Below, piece after piece: positions 36,626 through 49,299 of a stretch of 64,000 bases of DNA (positions are counted from its first letter, which is position 1; each line of letters starts with the position of its first letter). Below the pieces are notes generated by a model that had not been told where the DNA came from, did no database searches, and worked only from the letters and a program-made list of their open reading frames with translations. Origin of the DNA: Cheiracanthium punctorium (lineage: Eukaryota; Arthropoda; Arachnida; Araneae; Cheiracanthiidae). Position numbers and translations under genes: made by a program. The stretch is taken from positions 186,001-250,000 of the forward strand of contig JAWZYV010015848.1 of assembly GCA_038373885.1 (NCBI GenBank), written 5' to 3'.

Positions 36626-36712
36626 TATATAAACTAGAAATTGTAGCACAATCGGGGTAATATTGCTTGTTCACTTCTTGCGTGTTTATTTTGTACTGAA
36701 AGTCATAAGGTA
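36626..36712 (+). promoter_or_regulatory. Possible TATA promoter and 5' non-coding exon
   Basis: TATATAAA at 36626-36633 is followed about 80 bp downstream by a consensus splice donor, GTCATAAG then GTAAGTATT. There is no ATG between. This arrangement fits a short untranslated first exon. A plus-strand terminal coding exon lies 9 kb downstream (45717), but nothing ties the two together. Confidence 0.25.
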
Positions 36713-36719
36713 AGTATTA

Positions 36720-38290
36720 TACCCACAAATTTTAGAAACCTTGAAATTTTTGTAAAAAAAAAACACTTACGTACAAAATATATTGTGGAGTTTTCCTGAA
36801 TTGAGATGAGAATATTTAGTTTATGAACACATTCACTAAACATCTTCCCATTTCTTTCTACTATTTCATAGAGAAATAACAATTTTCCGACTAAACCACC
36901 AATGCTTTATTAACACGCCTACAAAAGGAAACTCTTTTGACGTGATTTGCTATAAGTGAGATTTCTTTCAAAGTGCATATCTTTTTATTCACAGTGTGAC
37001 GAAAAGCTTGATGTTCACTGTTGGAGTATAAATTCCATTACTTAACATTCGCAAGCATATCTTTGGGCTAACAATCACAAGTCTAATATTTTTACAAAGT
37101 AATTATACCGAAAGGTCCAATGTCTAATAATTGTCCTTTTTAAAAAAATTTATCATATAGGATACTTATGCAGCAATGTTAGTATTAACGCATTAAATGA
37201 AACCTAAAAACGCTATTAAATTTTTTCCCAATCATTTTGCATCTTCTACTTAGGATTTCCTTCCATTATCTTCCTTAACGTTTTACTTTTTGATATTCGC
37301 AAAGAGGAAAAATAATTAAATTCTTGGGCCACGGCGAGATTAAACACGAAGAATGCATTAAAAATCAATTTAAAAAACCTTACTTCCTCTTGTGCCATAC
37401 GCTATTTTATAACGCAAAATTCGGATTTAGTTCAATATATGTGGCTTATTACAAGATTCCGTTTTTATCGAAAAATCGTTTTAAAACACACCATTAAGGA
37501 ATTAAGTTTCCAAGACACGGTGAAATGTATTAACTCAAATCTGATAGCAGGCCATCTATTGATATTTCTAATCTCATTTTAAAAATAACCGTTTTTACTT
37601 TGGAATGGAAAACCTTTTAATGAGTTTAAAAGGTGAAGAAATATATAATTTTTATTAAACTGGAAGAGGTTTAAAAATAACACCAAAAATATTAAGTTAT
37701 TCTTTGGAAGCTTTAGTTTTTAGATCAAAAGTCAATTTATTTACATCAAATTTTTCGTATTATAATAGTAGAAAATTATTACTTTGTACGTTTATATTAA
37801 ATTTTAAAACGACATTTAGAAACAGTAAAGTTGTATTTTACAATGATACTTTTATCTATAAAGTTTTGCTCAGGGATTTTTTTTTTAGTGGGCTTGTTAC
37901 ACTCTACTAGCAAAGAATCAAATTGAAGAAAGTTCCTATTGTAAAGGAATTTAGGTTTAAATTTAGTTTAAAATTTTTAAGAAAGTATGTAATTATTATT
38001 TGAAAAATATTTTCAATATTTTAAAGCATTGTAAATTTAATGAAAATTATCATTTAAATGCCCTTGTATGCTAAAAGTTCAAAATTGTGCTAATTTTGCA
38101 GTGAATATCAGCTGGTTTGTTCATTATATTAGGTTCGAAGTCCAAGCCCGTGGAGGCAATTACAACGAGCGCTAGAAAAAACATTTGAAGAAAGCATGGC
38201 TACATTTAATATATTTCATCTTCGCCCACCTAAAATAAATAACTTCAATTTTTTTATCAAGTTTTATTATATATACTCAAGTTTTAATAT
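36720..38290. other. No gene recognised
   Basis: AT-rich sequence. A good acceptor-like TTTTTATTCACAG at 36982-36994 is followed by only 16 open codons (CDEKLDVHCWSINSIT) with no clear donor. Not called. Confidence 0.45.
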
Positions 38291-38304
38291 ATATACTCAA
38301 GTTG

Positions 38305-38600
38305 GGCCGGGGTAGCCCAGTGGTTAAGGCGTTGGACTCGTAACCGGGAGGTTGCGGGTTCGATACCGGCGTACCACTAAAGATCACCGTGTACATGCGG
38401 TGTACGTGCACGTTAAATCCGTGGTTTCGAAATTCCTCTCGGCGGTCGCTAGCAGTTTCCGAGGGGTGCCAATATTCAGAAGTCCTCCCACCTTCTGATG
38501 AGGTTGCAAATTGTGGCGGGAAATTCCACGAAGGACATTAGCTCTAAGCGACTCATTCAGTGACGCGAGCTGCCCTCTCCTGGCAAATAAATATATATAT
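38305..38600 (+). mobile_element. tRNA-derived SINE
   Basis: The head has a clear RNA polymerase III A box (GTAGCCCAGTGGTTAAGGCG) and B box (GGTTGCGGGTTCGATACCGG). It is followed by about 215 bp of conserved-looking body and a 3' tail AAATAAATATATATATA. The head folds like a tRNA with anticodon loop CTCGTAA, suggesting a threonine (CGT) tRNA ancestor. It lacks a proper acceptor end, so it is a SINE and not a functional tRNA gene. Just upstream is a duplicated CAAGTTTTAATATATATACT. Confidence 0.9.
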
Positions 38601-38604
38601 ATAC

Positions 38605-41600
38605 GTAAATGGAATTTCATGCTATTTTGGTAACGTGCGAAAACTTTTCCCATTCAAACGATTTCGTTTCGCTGTCAACACCCCGAGGAAATCATTTTAA
38701 TTGTGAAAAAAAAATTAAACTTATAAATCTTGAAAAACTATTGCGAACGAATTGGAGTCGCAATTTTTCCTTCAAAGCCGTGACTGTGACATCAATCATT
38801 GTCACTTGCAATAGCTAATTTTGTCACGTAAATGATTAACTTTTTTCACTCTCGGATATAAAATGTAACTGAAAATAGTGAGATATCGCTTTAAAATGAC
38901 GGAAGGCTTTATGAGGCTTTTTGCGCTTAACTTTGTAATCTTTTTGCAGTAATTACGTAATTTTTTTTATCGTGGAGCAGGTTGCCCGGAATTGTCACAG
39001 AGTCAGTGGATCAGTGAGTCAGGGATCAGCGTAGCTACATAGTAGGATTCTTTAAAAAAATAAGAGGCACTCTTTTGAAAGAATTTCAGAGAAGAGTTCA
39101 TTTATAAGCATTTTTTATCATAAAATCATATTTCCTATCGTAAGATTACATAAATAAACTGAATATTTTTTATGAAATTAATGCTCAAGAATTTATGTCA
39201 TCATGTCCATACTGTGGTTATCATCAGAACTGCTATATGTAATCAGCTTCGTACTGTTAAAAGTAACCCATTTCCATCCAATGCAGCCTGTGTATGAATA
39301 TGAATGCAGCTGCAACGTTTTCAACTGAGGGACAATAGGACTCATTGAATAATATCTTTTATGAGTTTTCAAAGTAGAAAAAAAAATCATCTTTTCTCCT
39401 TTACATGCAATGATATTTCGAATGGAAAGTGCATTTTTTAAGTAAAAGTTTTCCTGGTTATCTGCATTGCACTCAGTAGCTGCATCGTCCATTTTCAAGG
39501 AGAATGAATTAAGAGCTAATGTCGACAAAAATGAAGATTTGTACCATTTTAAGAGTTTTAATATATATTTCTTTAATTTACATTGCTGATGCACGAAACG
39601 ATCGTTATTGTGAGAAAGATCAATGGAATAAAGTATATAGTGCAGAACAAGGTAGGATAGTTAACAAACCCATCTTTTTGATTGATCCTGTTCCGTAAAT
39701 TAATTTTTCGTTTGAAATATTTGAGGCTGTATGTATGTATATGGATGCTGTGTTGTCCATCCATTGGGCTGAAAAACTTTAAAAAGAGGTAGGGCACATC
39801 AAAAGAGTTCAGAATTGCATAGCTATGGTGAAGTGAAAATGCCGCCGTCTCACTTTTAAAAATGTGTGCAACTGTTAGTAAAATTTCCTCCATGCATTAC
39901 AGAAACATAATGCTTTATCGTATTTCATTTTGAAGGATGTGATTTTTGGAGAATTAGCTCTTTTGCTATGAAGCTTAATATGGCATACTACAAACAAATA
40001 AAAGATAATTCCCATTTCAACACGTTTTTGAAGCGGTGTATGAAAACATTACTTTTGATCCTACATTTCTATGTGATTCTCAATAACTTTAATGCATCCT
40101 GCCTTCCTTTAAAGTTTTTTTCTCTTTATATATACATGTATTGAGTGTCCAAAAAATGACTGATCATTTGGAAAATCACTATCATAGAAATGTAATGTTT
40201 ACCAATATTACACCGTGAAAACAGAACGACTAAGTACTCTGATTGCTCGTTCAATAATCTAACACTAGTTTCTCAAGTATAGTTTTTGAATGTACTTTTA
40301 TCTGAATGATTGCCCAGAAATATCTGTAAATTTGTATGATAGATTATGGTAGGCCAGAGAGGAACTTCAAGATTTTAAGTCCGGTTGACAAGTACTGTTT
40401 TTAGTTATGTTCCTAATTTTTCCTTCTGATCTCTTTCATGGTTTTTTTTCTCTTCTTCTGTTCGCATTGTGTATGCTTGTCAGAGACTCTAGTAAATGAA
40501 ATATATGTTCAAGTGCTAATTCTGAAAATAAATATATAAAAAATTTCTCAATTATTGAGAACACCAATTGGGGACGCTTTAGAAGTTTGTTGACAGCAAG
40601 TCAACCGCGCTTTGCGAAGGCCCCACGCGCGTATAAAACACGTTCTTTAAGAACACAAGATGCTGTTGTATTGCGTGAACAACCCTGTCAATATGTGTCA
40701 ATAGGCCGTTTTGATTAAAGTCGTAGAAAGATGTGTCGCATAAAATTCCATCAACGATGATGATGATGTAGAAACATAAAGCTACTATAAATAAATCTTC
40801 AACAGGCGTGCATTGATTATACTCCCCTTGTCACTTGCATCTGAGAAAGGTTATTTAAAAGGTATTATTTCATGTCTGCCATACTTAATACAGATCGAGA
40901 AAGAGTTGTCGAACCATTTTTGTACCACATGAGTCAATCTGAAGAACATCCTGAAATTAGCATAAGAAAGTTTTCCCTTCGCACGCGCGCGCTAAAAAAT
41001 TAATAATGCATTTAACTTGAGAACTGTGCACATATTCACATCTCGGTATCCTTTCATGCGTGATAGATTATTTTCTCACTTTAGTAGTTGAAGCAGGGTG
41101 AAGTAAATCTGTGTCTTCAGGAGCGGCATGTATTCCGCACATAAATAATATTTCGTTCATTCCTATAAAACTCACTATATTTACAGTCTCACTCCTGAAA
41201 TCCGCACGCAACTTAGCCAGATTCCTAGTAGCAAGGGTCCTTAAGTCAGTGTATAGAAGGGTATCAACCATGATCTCATTTTTGGCCTAATAATTTCCTG
41301 ACAGTATGACATGTTATTCCGTAAAAAGATGTCTGGTTTGCTTTAGACATTACGGTGTTACCAAAACATGTATGAAGAAAAAAACATGTTTATCGATGTA
41401 TGAGTGAGCACGCAAATAAAAGAAAAAAAGAAAAAACAGTTGCTGAATTTTAAAAAAATGTAGACACTATTTTAGCCTAATAAATTTCTTGGAACAGCAA
41501 ATTTATATTATTAATAATTTTTGAATGAAGAAGTTTTTTTGTTAACTCAACAAAATATTTGTGAGAAAATTTAGAGAAAATTTTCTTGAATCAAAAGAAT

Positions 41601-43500
41601 TTTGTTGAATTTATTAAAACGTTGCTTTTCATACGTGTGTCTGTTCTCTATTGATTAAGTGTCCCTGTATTTTGGCCGTGATCACATAAACCTCCAGAAG
41701 AAAAAAAGAACCAACTAAATGTTTTCAGACGAAACAGTATGGATTAAAATTCACAAATTTATTTTTAAAATACTTTCAATATGCCGCCTTTACAAATGCC
41801 ATAATAATATTTCAGTATACTGGATAATTAAAAAATAATCAACGTTTATATTCTGAAAACGCGTATTAAATCATATTTAAATGATTTCTTCTACGATTAT
41901 CTTTCTAATCAACACACGTCATGAAATTAGAAAAACGAATTGTTAAAGAAAAAAATAGGTAAATATCTTATCTGTGTTTGTATTGGTCAAATCCCCGATG
42001 TATTTCTTTAATAGTTAATTCCACTCGTCCCCAGGGCACCCGTTAAAAATATTTCAAGATTCTACACAACCGGCAAACGGTGGAACTCGAAAGTGAGAGA
42101 GTGAAATTGCGCTCTGAAGTTTATTCCTGCTCAGGTAAAAAAATATCGTATCACATTTATAAAGGAGTGTAATACATAACTTGAGACTTGCAGAAAATGT
42201 AAGGAAAATCAAAATTTGTGTTTTCGCGTATCCAGATAACAATATCCCCGGTTCTTTAAAATAAAAAATAAAATCCTCTATTAGGAATTTCCCTTAAGAT
42301 GCCCAGCTTCACTAAGAGCTCGTGCATAGGTTTAGTTCAGCGATCCAAGATATACATTTTTTTCTTTCTTAAGTATCTTTAATTGTTTAAATGAAGATTT
42401 TGTTTTTGTTTGTTTAATACAAACAAAATGTTGATAACTATCTCCTGTATCATGTACATTTTTGTATTTATTTCGCAGTAAGAACTTGTATTAACATGCC
42501 AAAATTATATCCACTCTAGAAAATGTGAAAACTGGAGATGTTGGAAAATGTTACCAAAATAACACCAAAGTAAGACATCGGTATTATTAACTTATATGAT
42601 AATTATTTACTTATTTATTAATTATTTATTAGAATTATCTGTCACACTATAGCTCTGAATTTAATTTTATCTAAATTGTCTGGTATTCGATAGATTTTCA
42701 TATAAGTTCCATCACGTTAATAGCATGATGTGATAAATTAATATGCAAAATTCGCAAAGAAATGAACTGGTTCACTAGCTACAGTTTTTTTTTAATGGCC
42801 TTCAATTTTTGAGCTATTTCATGAACATTATTTGTGAACATAATAAGACTGACCAACGAAATATCTACTTTTTCGATTATATGATATTTTTTCTTTATGG
42901 ACATGTTATGGAAAACCTGCATGTTTTCAGTTAGATAATTTTATTGTTTGCTTAAAAAAATGTTTGTTTAACCCTAAAATGTGTGATTTTTTTCAAAATG
43001 GACTAAAAATAAAATTGTAGCTTCTTTTATTATTACTCATTCTAGGAAAAAATATTTTTTACAAATTTCAGCATGTAGTTTCCCATGTTGAAAAGTCATG
43101 AAAAAGTTCAAGTTCAAAAAATTAGAATATCCACTGTACAGCTTTCATAAATCAAAAGAAATTAATATAGTCTAATTCTACTTTATTTATTTTTAGTGCT
43201 AGTACTTTTAATAGTTTAATATTCATTTTAATTTAGGAATAAAAATTAGAAGCAATCATAAATCCGGATAAAATTTGCTCAGCGAACTGGGTGCACAGCA
43301 CACGGTGTGAATTCCTGTTTCTTCGCTCAAAAGATACATTTTTTAAAAACTAAAATTTATCCCATTATCGGCTTTCATTTATATTAAATGCCTATTTATA
43401 CAAAAACTACAAAATTTTCTTTTTTATTATAGAAAACTGAGAGTGTAGCCAATTGGCTACAGTATGCACTGTAGGGTTAAACTTTTGTCTATAATTTACT
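38605..43500. other. No gene recognised
   Basis: AT-rich sequence. Two overlapping minus-strand frames of 133 and 106 codons (39193-39594, 39573-39893) have no motif and fit chance lengths for this composition. A GC-rich patch GCCCCACGCGCGTATAAAAC near 40620-40640 looks promoter-like but has no gene behind it. Confidence 0.4.
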
Positions 43501-43506
43501 GATATA

Positions 43507-43969
43507 CAAGGTGGTTATAATTGAACTTCAACTATAAAAAGGGTTATAACGATAACACAGGTGAACGGATTACAGCCAAATTTGATATATGGACTATTTT
43601 TACATACAAAATTTATTAGAAAAAGGAAAAAATTTAGAAGAGATTTTTTTTTTTACATTTTAAAAAAATGTCCGCTGCTTTACATGGCGAAACAGCAAAT
43701 TTAACAATTGAGATGACTAACTCAAAATATACAAATCATTTAAACATTTTTTTAAATAGTTTTGGAACATATATTAACTAATTTCAATCATTTCTTGAGC
43801 TGAATTCATATACAAAGCGCCACGTAGGGATCATTTTACGAACTAAACGTTTTAAAAGTCTTCCTTGAGTGCATCTCGTGTACAGTCCCTATGCCGAAGC
43901 TGTTGGCAATCTGCTCACCCTTTTCAGCCACAGAACGTTGTTTATAGAAGTTTGGTTACAACCACCCTA
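43507..43969. mobile_element. TA-flanked MITE, degenerate
   Basis: The left end is TA then CAAGGTGGTTATAATTGAAC. The right end inverted is TA then TAGGGTGGTTGTAACCAAAC, about 20 of 25 positions alike. TA lies at 43505-43506 and 43970-43971. The interior (463 bp) has no usable frame. Consistent with a mariner-group MITE. Confidence 0.6.
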
Positions 43970-43974
43970 TATAA

Positions 43975-45710
43975 GGTGGCCATAGAAAAAATGCAAGTAT
44001 TTGGAATCTCTGAAAGCTTAACTTTTAATTGTATGAGTTTAAGCACGTTCGCCAATCATGTGATATTCACGAGTGCAAACTGAATTTCCGGTGCCAATTT
44101 TGTGAATAAGTAATTAATCTTTCGAAAAACACGCAGTTTGAAAGAAATATCTGATATTTTTATTATTCAAAACAGGAAGCATTTATTACCAAAAACTATA
44201 TTTTATTTGCAAGTTTGATATAAGAAATTTAGCTCGAACTTTAATCCGGCAGTGAACGTGTTTTAAACATGCGATGTAAATATTCATCGCTATGAAATTA
44301 AGGATTAACTGAACGCATTATATTTATAATAGGAAATAGTCACAATATTTAAAGCATGGGAAAGCGACTTATTTAATGATTGTAGTTTTTAAAAAACATC
44401 ATACAGTGGAAGCTTTACACCATTAAATTTGGGCAAAAGCGGTAAAAATAAAAGATTTCCTACTATACCAATTATGCCTATAAACTTTTATAAAAATTTC
44501 ACGTGATAGTAAGTTTAAAACGTACTGATGGTTAAAAATATCTTACAGTGACTCATTAATTAAAAACTCATACAGTGAAGTTTTCTTTTGAGAAAAACAG
44601 TATATAATTAAAACGCTCCAAAGCACACCATTGTTTATAAAAGTTTATAAAGAAGACCGATGTGTGTGAATAATCTGAAAATGATATCAAAATTAAATGA
44701 AGATACGAAAATAATAGGAGTGGTCTATGCAACCAATGTACAACACAGCAAAAACTGAATGTACATCGAGTTGAAGAAATAACAGACTGAAGTACTTAAT
44801 ATCCATTCTACTGCCTTTTCTGCAGTGCTTTATATTTCAGTATGTTCTATTTCTGAAGGATCTTCAACATGAATCTAAACATTACTTGTTAAATTGGATC
44901 AAGCTGTTTCACGTCTGTAGCATTTTGATGGTTATAAGCCTTCTATGCTTAAATAATATTTCTTCGTGTTATTTTTTGCGATCATGCAATTCTTATTCCA
45001 ATTATTTAATTCTTAATCAAAAAAATCTTTAAAATTAGTCATTGGTATTTGCGAGTGAAACATCTCTGAAAGTTTAACCCGATCCCATAAATATTATTTT
45101 GAACTATTGATGTATCAACTAATACCCGTGTGTTTCAAACAGCGTACACTGAAAAAAATATGCCACTGACATCTAGAAAATAATTGGTTTAGCTAGAATT
45201 TATGAGTCTATGTACAACCTATAAATACTAGATCATAGAACAAGACATTTCTGAACCCACTTACCAATTTTTAGATCTCTACTCTGTAGGCATGAGCCTA
45301 TGCACACATGAAAATATCTGCAAATCGATATGTACGCTAGCAGGTAGACTCTCAAAAGGTAATTCCAGTACCTGAATGTATTGAAAGATAGCATCTCGTT
45401 ACACAAACTAGCCATTCTGCTGTGATTAACTAGAATACTACGGACTAGAATATTTTGACCATTTCGTCTACACGAGTTGTGTGCATCACCTATACGCATA
45501 ATTCTACGATCTATTCTTCTAGTTTTGCGACACAGAAAACAGCCATCTATTCGTTCTAGATGAGTGTGGTATTTCTTATCCGTGTATTTTTATAAGTTTT
45601 TATTTTATTATTCGGAATAGTTTATAACTCGTGGAAGATTTAAATTTTAATTAACATGAATTTATATGTCCCCTTTTTTTACAAGCTTTTTTTGATTAAA
45701 TAACTTTGTT
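43975..45710. other. No confident gene; one weak minus-strand exon candidate
   Basis: On the minus strand, TTTGCAG precedes a 54-nt open segment at 45262-45315 (RYFHVCIGSCLQSRDLKIG) that ends at a good donor, AAATTG then GTAAGTGG. With no partner exons this stays a candidate. The rest is AT-rich. Confidence 0.3.
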
Positions 45711-45716
45711 ATACAG

Positions 45717-45923
45717 GTAAAAAATTCTCAGAAGAAGAACGAAGACGATTTTAGCGCAAAATTAATGAACACTCTTTATCTGAAGTTTAAGCAACTGGCT
45801 GCCGACATGGACTTTTTCCATGACGTGCGCTTTCTGAAACAAGTCATGGGAAAATATCTTCTGAAGTCAGAGAAGTTACAGCGACTTTGGTTTCTACTGG
45901 AAAGCGTAAAGAATGAGTTATAA
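45717..45923 (+). CDS. 3'-terminal coding exon of an unrecognised protein
   Basis: After the acceptor TTTGTTATACAG a phase-0 frame of 68 codons runs to TAA at 45921-45923. It reads VKNSQKKNEDDFSAKLMNTL, YLKFKQLAADMDFFHDVRFL, KQVMGKYLLKSEKLQRLWFL and LESVKNEL. An alternative acceptor ATTCTCAG at 45724-45731 keeps the same phase. The stretch is clearly less AT-rich than the DNA around it, is rich in charged and hydrophobic residues in helical spacing, and is followed by two AATAAA signals. Upstream exons were not identified. The C-terminus KNEL resembles a KDEL-type ER-retention signal, which matters only if the protein has a signal peptide. I do not recognise the family. Confidence 0.65.
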   Translation, partial: VKNSQKKNEDDFSAKLMNTLYLKFKQLAADMDFFHDVRFLKQVMGKYLLKSEKLQRLWFLLESVKNEL

Positions 45924-45929
45924 TTTTAT

Positions 45930-48900
45930 ATGTTATTTTAAGAGTGATTTTGTACTTCGGATAGAGCTTCTACAAACTAGAAGAATCAAAAGAATGTCAA
46001 CTAAGAAAGTTCTAGGTGAAATTAGTGATGTTTAGTAATAAACAGCTTTTAGGTGAAAATGTTCAGTTTTCTCATCATATTTGTAATCGTTAAATCAATG
46101 ATTGAGTTCAATAAAACAAAAATAAGCATGAATAGTTTTAATAAAAATACGTTATAAGTATTTGTCTTTTTTTATGTCATCTCAAAAGGTAAGTAATTTT
46201 AAATATCATTTTGTGTAACAATTTACTCGTGACAAAAGAAATTTTAAAATTGCTCGCTTTGAAGAATGATCAGTTAGAATTATGTATTCAAAATGTCTTT
46301 ATTACAAAACTTTTTCAGGATGACACTCTATTTTACTTTTACAGAGAAAAGAAATATATCGCTTTTCTGTTTTTATTTTATTTTAAATTGGAAATTAACT
46401 TCCCCACTGATAAAATGCTTTTATTATAATTAAAAATAAATAAAATAAAAGAAATTAGATGCGTTAAGTACTATCGTTTACTTTGATATAGAACTAACGG
46501 CTAATTATTGTTGATTTTTAAGTTACTAATTGAAATTGAGGCTCATATAGATACATGGTAAAATCGCACGGAATCTTCTCTTTTATCATCGGAGGGTATG
46601 AATTTTGAAAAACTTCTTAAATCCTATTTTTGTGCCTACATTGGTTTTTCGGTTCTATTTTCAAGATTTCTAGTCAAAACCGCTTCTCCACTGAAGGATA
46701 GCTTACAAGATACACGCTTAGAACTTTTAACACTTCAAATTCAGAGAAAAGAGCATATTATACTCTTTAAATTGGATGAAACATGAGCTAACATGCTATA
46801 TTTCAAACTTCTTCTTTAAGCCACAGCTAAAATGTACGGTGGAAGCACTTTTCATTAATTTACAGAAAAATTATAAATCATGTTAACTAATCAAAACATT
46901 AAAGTACATAAAATAAAATCACGGCTAAATTATATTGTGTAATGTTTTCAACGTAATTCGTAAGATTTCTGTTATATAATGCAAGGTCAGTGATTAAGTT
47001 TCGCGATTATTCATGTAGTGATTGACTACTGGAGTAAAGGAAAATCCAATAGTAAAATATAATATTTTAAGATTATTTTAAGAAAAATTCTTGGAATAAC
47101 ATAATATTTTAAGAAAAAAATTATTTTCCTCGTTAATTTTAAAATGCTGGTACTTTATATATCCCTGAAAAAAATTAATCCTATACATACAGTTTTCAAT
47201 AAAGAGCATTCTATTATAAAACTCAGCAATAGGCACTAATTGTTTCGCCCTCTAAAATAAAACAAAGCTATTAAACCGTATTTCAATACCGATCAACTGC
47301 CATGTATTAGATTCCTTTGTGTCACATATAAAAATGAATAAATGAACAAAAACTATGAATGTTACATTTTTTTATTATCAAAGAGGTGCATGCTATTAAT
47401 AAACCAGAATTATTTTATTATTTCTTTATTTCGTTTTCTTTGAATGAAAGGAGCTTAACCCTTCCTCCCACTCATAAAAAATTGGTTAATGAAGCTGCCT
47501 TAACCAATTCCAAGAAGAAATTTAACTATATGTTTCAATTCATGTGAGGGTTCTTTTGAGGATGCGTATAATGTGCGAATCTCATAGGCACTATTATATT
47601 TTGATTGGAAAAACTTTACTTTTTTCGACCCACCCTACTACCCATATTGTCAGATTAAATCAATCCAGCACATTAAAGCTTTCAGTATTTATCTCGAAAA
47701 CGAAATGAAAGTGGTTGATATCACTTTTCAATTTTTAATACAATTAGCAAGTTTCTTTATTATTTCGTTAAAAAGACGATATATTTCCCGTTAGGAGCTT
47801 CTTTAAAATGATTCGTTTTATAGTTAAATTAGAACTTTGAATTGATAGACTGCATATCACATAACAATAAGTAGAAACATATTATTCATTCATCTAGAGC
47901 TGGTTAAAAATGAAGAAATTGGGGAATGCTGTCGAAATATTATTAAGATAACGTATTTTAGTTTATATTAAGACAACATAGCGCTAAAAATATAATGAAT
48001 AAATTATTCTTTAATAATTTAATTTTAATATGAAGTATATACGGGAATAATAGTTAGTAATATTTTTTTCTTCAATATATGAACTAATGGAATAGAATCA
48101 GGGTTAAACGCTTCTCAAATGCAAATGAAAGTAAACCTAATACACATGTCTACTAAGTAGATTAATGACATTGATTTTGACCTTTGTTGTTTGCTTCAAT
48201 CAAGTTACTGAACATGAGAAACAAATTTCTTCTTGCTTTATTCAGGAGCATGGACAGTATAATTCTGCAGTGTTTACAAGAAAATGAATTTCCAAGGAAT
48301 TTTTTTTCTTTTTCCTTTTTTGGGGGAGGAGGGGGTTAGTCAATTGTTATCTATAAATAATGTTTATCAAACATGTCGTATATTATTTACCTAATGGTAT
48401 AATAAGGGAAATGGTAAGCAAACAAAATCTCACTAGTTAGTGTTAATTATATTTCATCAGGAGGATAAAAAATTATGTCTAAATTCTTCAATAATCGGGT
48501 TTAGAAACATTTTTTTTTCAGACAATGTACTTGATTAATGCAGATGAAATAGTAAGGTTTTCTTGATTATCAAGTGAACACATAATTTTAAGTTTTGTAC
48601 AAATAAAAATCTTTATTATATTTAACCACATTTCAGACCTTGCATCCATGATACTATCTTTCAAAACAATGGCACAACTTGTGAGCATAAACAAACGCTA
48701 GTTTTTCTCAATTTTACAATAGGATTTTTAATTAATTTTTTATTAAAAATTAGTCTGTATTAATCAAAATGGTTAACTTCCTTCTTTTATCCAAATCATC
48801 CACTATAGTCTTTATTTTAGCAAACTGTTAATAGAACAAGGGACTTTAAGAAAAATTTTGAATTTTCTATCCAATATTCTATCCGTTATTCTAATATTAG

Positions 48901-49135
48901 TTGAATACGCTTAAATTGATAAATCTGTAATTTAAAAACTATTGAATGATTATTACATAGAACAACCTGAATTAATTTTATTTACATAGACTAAATGTAA
49001 AATTTTTCACATGTGAATAGGAAATAATTAAAATCAATTTCTTTAGCCATGAAACACAATTAAAATTTTCACGAAAATATATGGTTTTAAGTTATACAAC
49101 TTTACGTTTTTATTGGTTTCCTCCTTTTTTTTTCC
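45930..49135. other. 3' flank and AT-rich spacer
   Basis: Beyond the polyadenylation signals there is a strong donor-like CTCAAAAGGTAAGTAA at about 46182-46197, preceded by ATGTCATCTCAAAAG. It could start a short first exon (MSSQK), but there is no acceptor partner in phase. Nothing else is supportable. Confidence 0.4.
46037..46115 (+). terminator. Polyadenylation signals
   Basis: AATAAA occurs at 46037-46042 and 46110-46115, 114 and 187 bp after the stop codon of the exon ending at 45923. Either would fit a short 3' untranslated region. Confidence 0.45.
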
Positions 49136-49141
49136 TTGCAG

Positions 49142-49293
49142 AAAAAAATAAAAATAAAAAATCATCTTCGAAATCGAATAGTTATGTGGATAAATCACTA
49201 TCCAAAAAATTAAGGCTATTGTTGTTACAGATAGCAAAGAAAACTATACATAGCGAATCTTTATGTCAGCATAACATTAACTGTATTAAATAA
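49142..49293 (+). CDS. Candidate 3'-terminal exon, unrecognised
   Basis: A pyrimidine-rich acceptor (CCTCCTTTTTTTTTCCTTGCAG) leads into a frame of about 50 codons. It is Lys- and Ser-rich at first (KNKNKKSSSKSNSYVDKSLS) and then reads KKLRLLLLQIAKKTIHSESL, ending TAA at 49291-49293. An AATAAA overlaps the stop, which is too close to be the working signal. It would need one base from an upstream exon to complete its first codon. A K-rich start followed by a hydrophobic helix is loosely like the exon at 45717, but no real homology can be claimed. Confidence 0.3.
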
Positions 49294-49299
49294 AGTTAT

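Noticed and set aside
38305..38380. Functional tRNA gene
   Set aside because: The A and B boxes are good, but the acceptor end is wrong and a SINE body with an AT-rich tail follows.
39193..39893. Two overlapping minus-strand frames (133 and 106 codons) that could suggest one membrane protein
   Set aside because: They are in different frames without a splice junction, and their length is within chance for about 128 kb of both strands.
40620..40640. GC-rich patch with TATAAAA as a promoter
   Set aside because: No open exon or donor follows. The first ATG gives only 14 codons.
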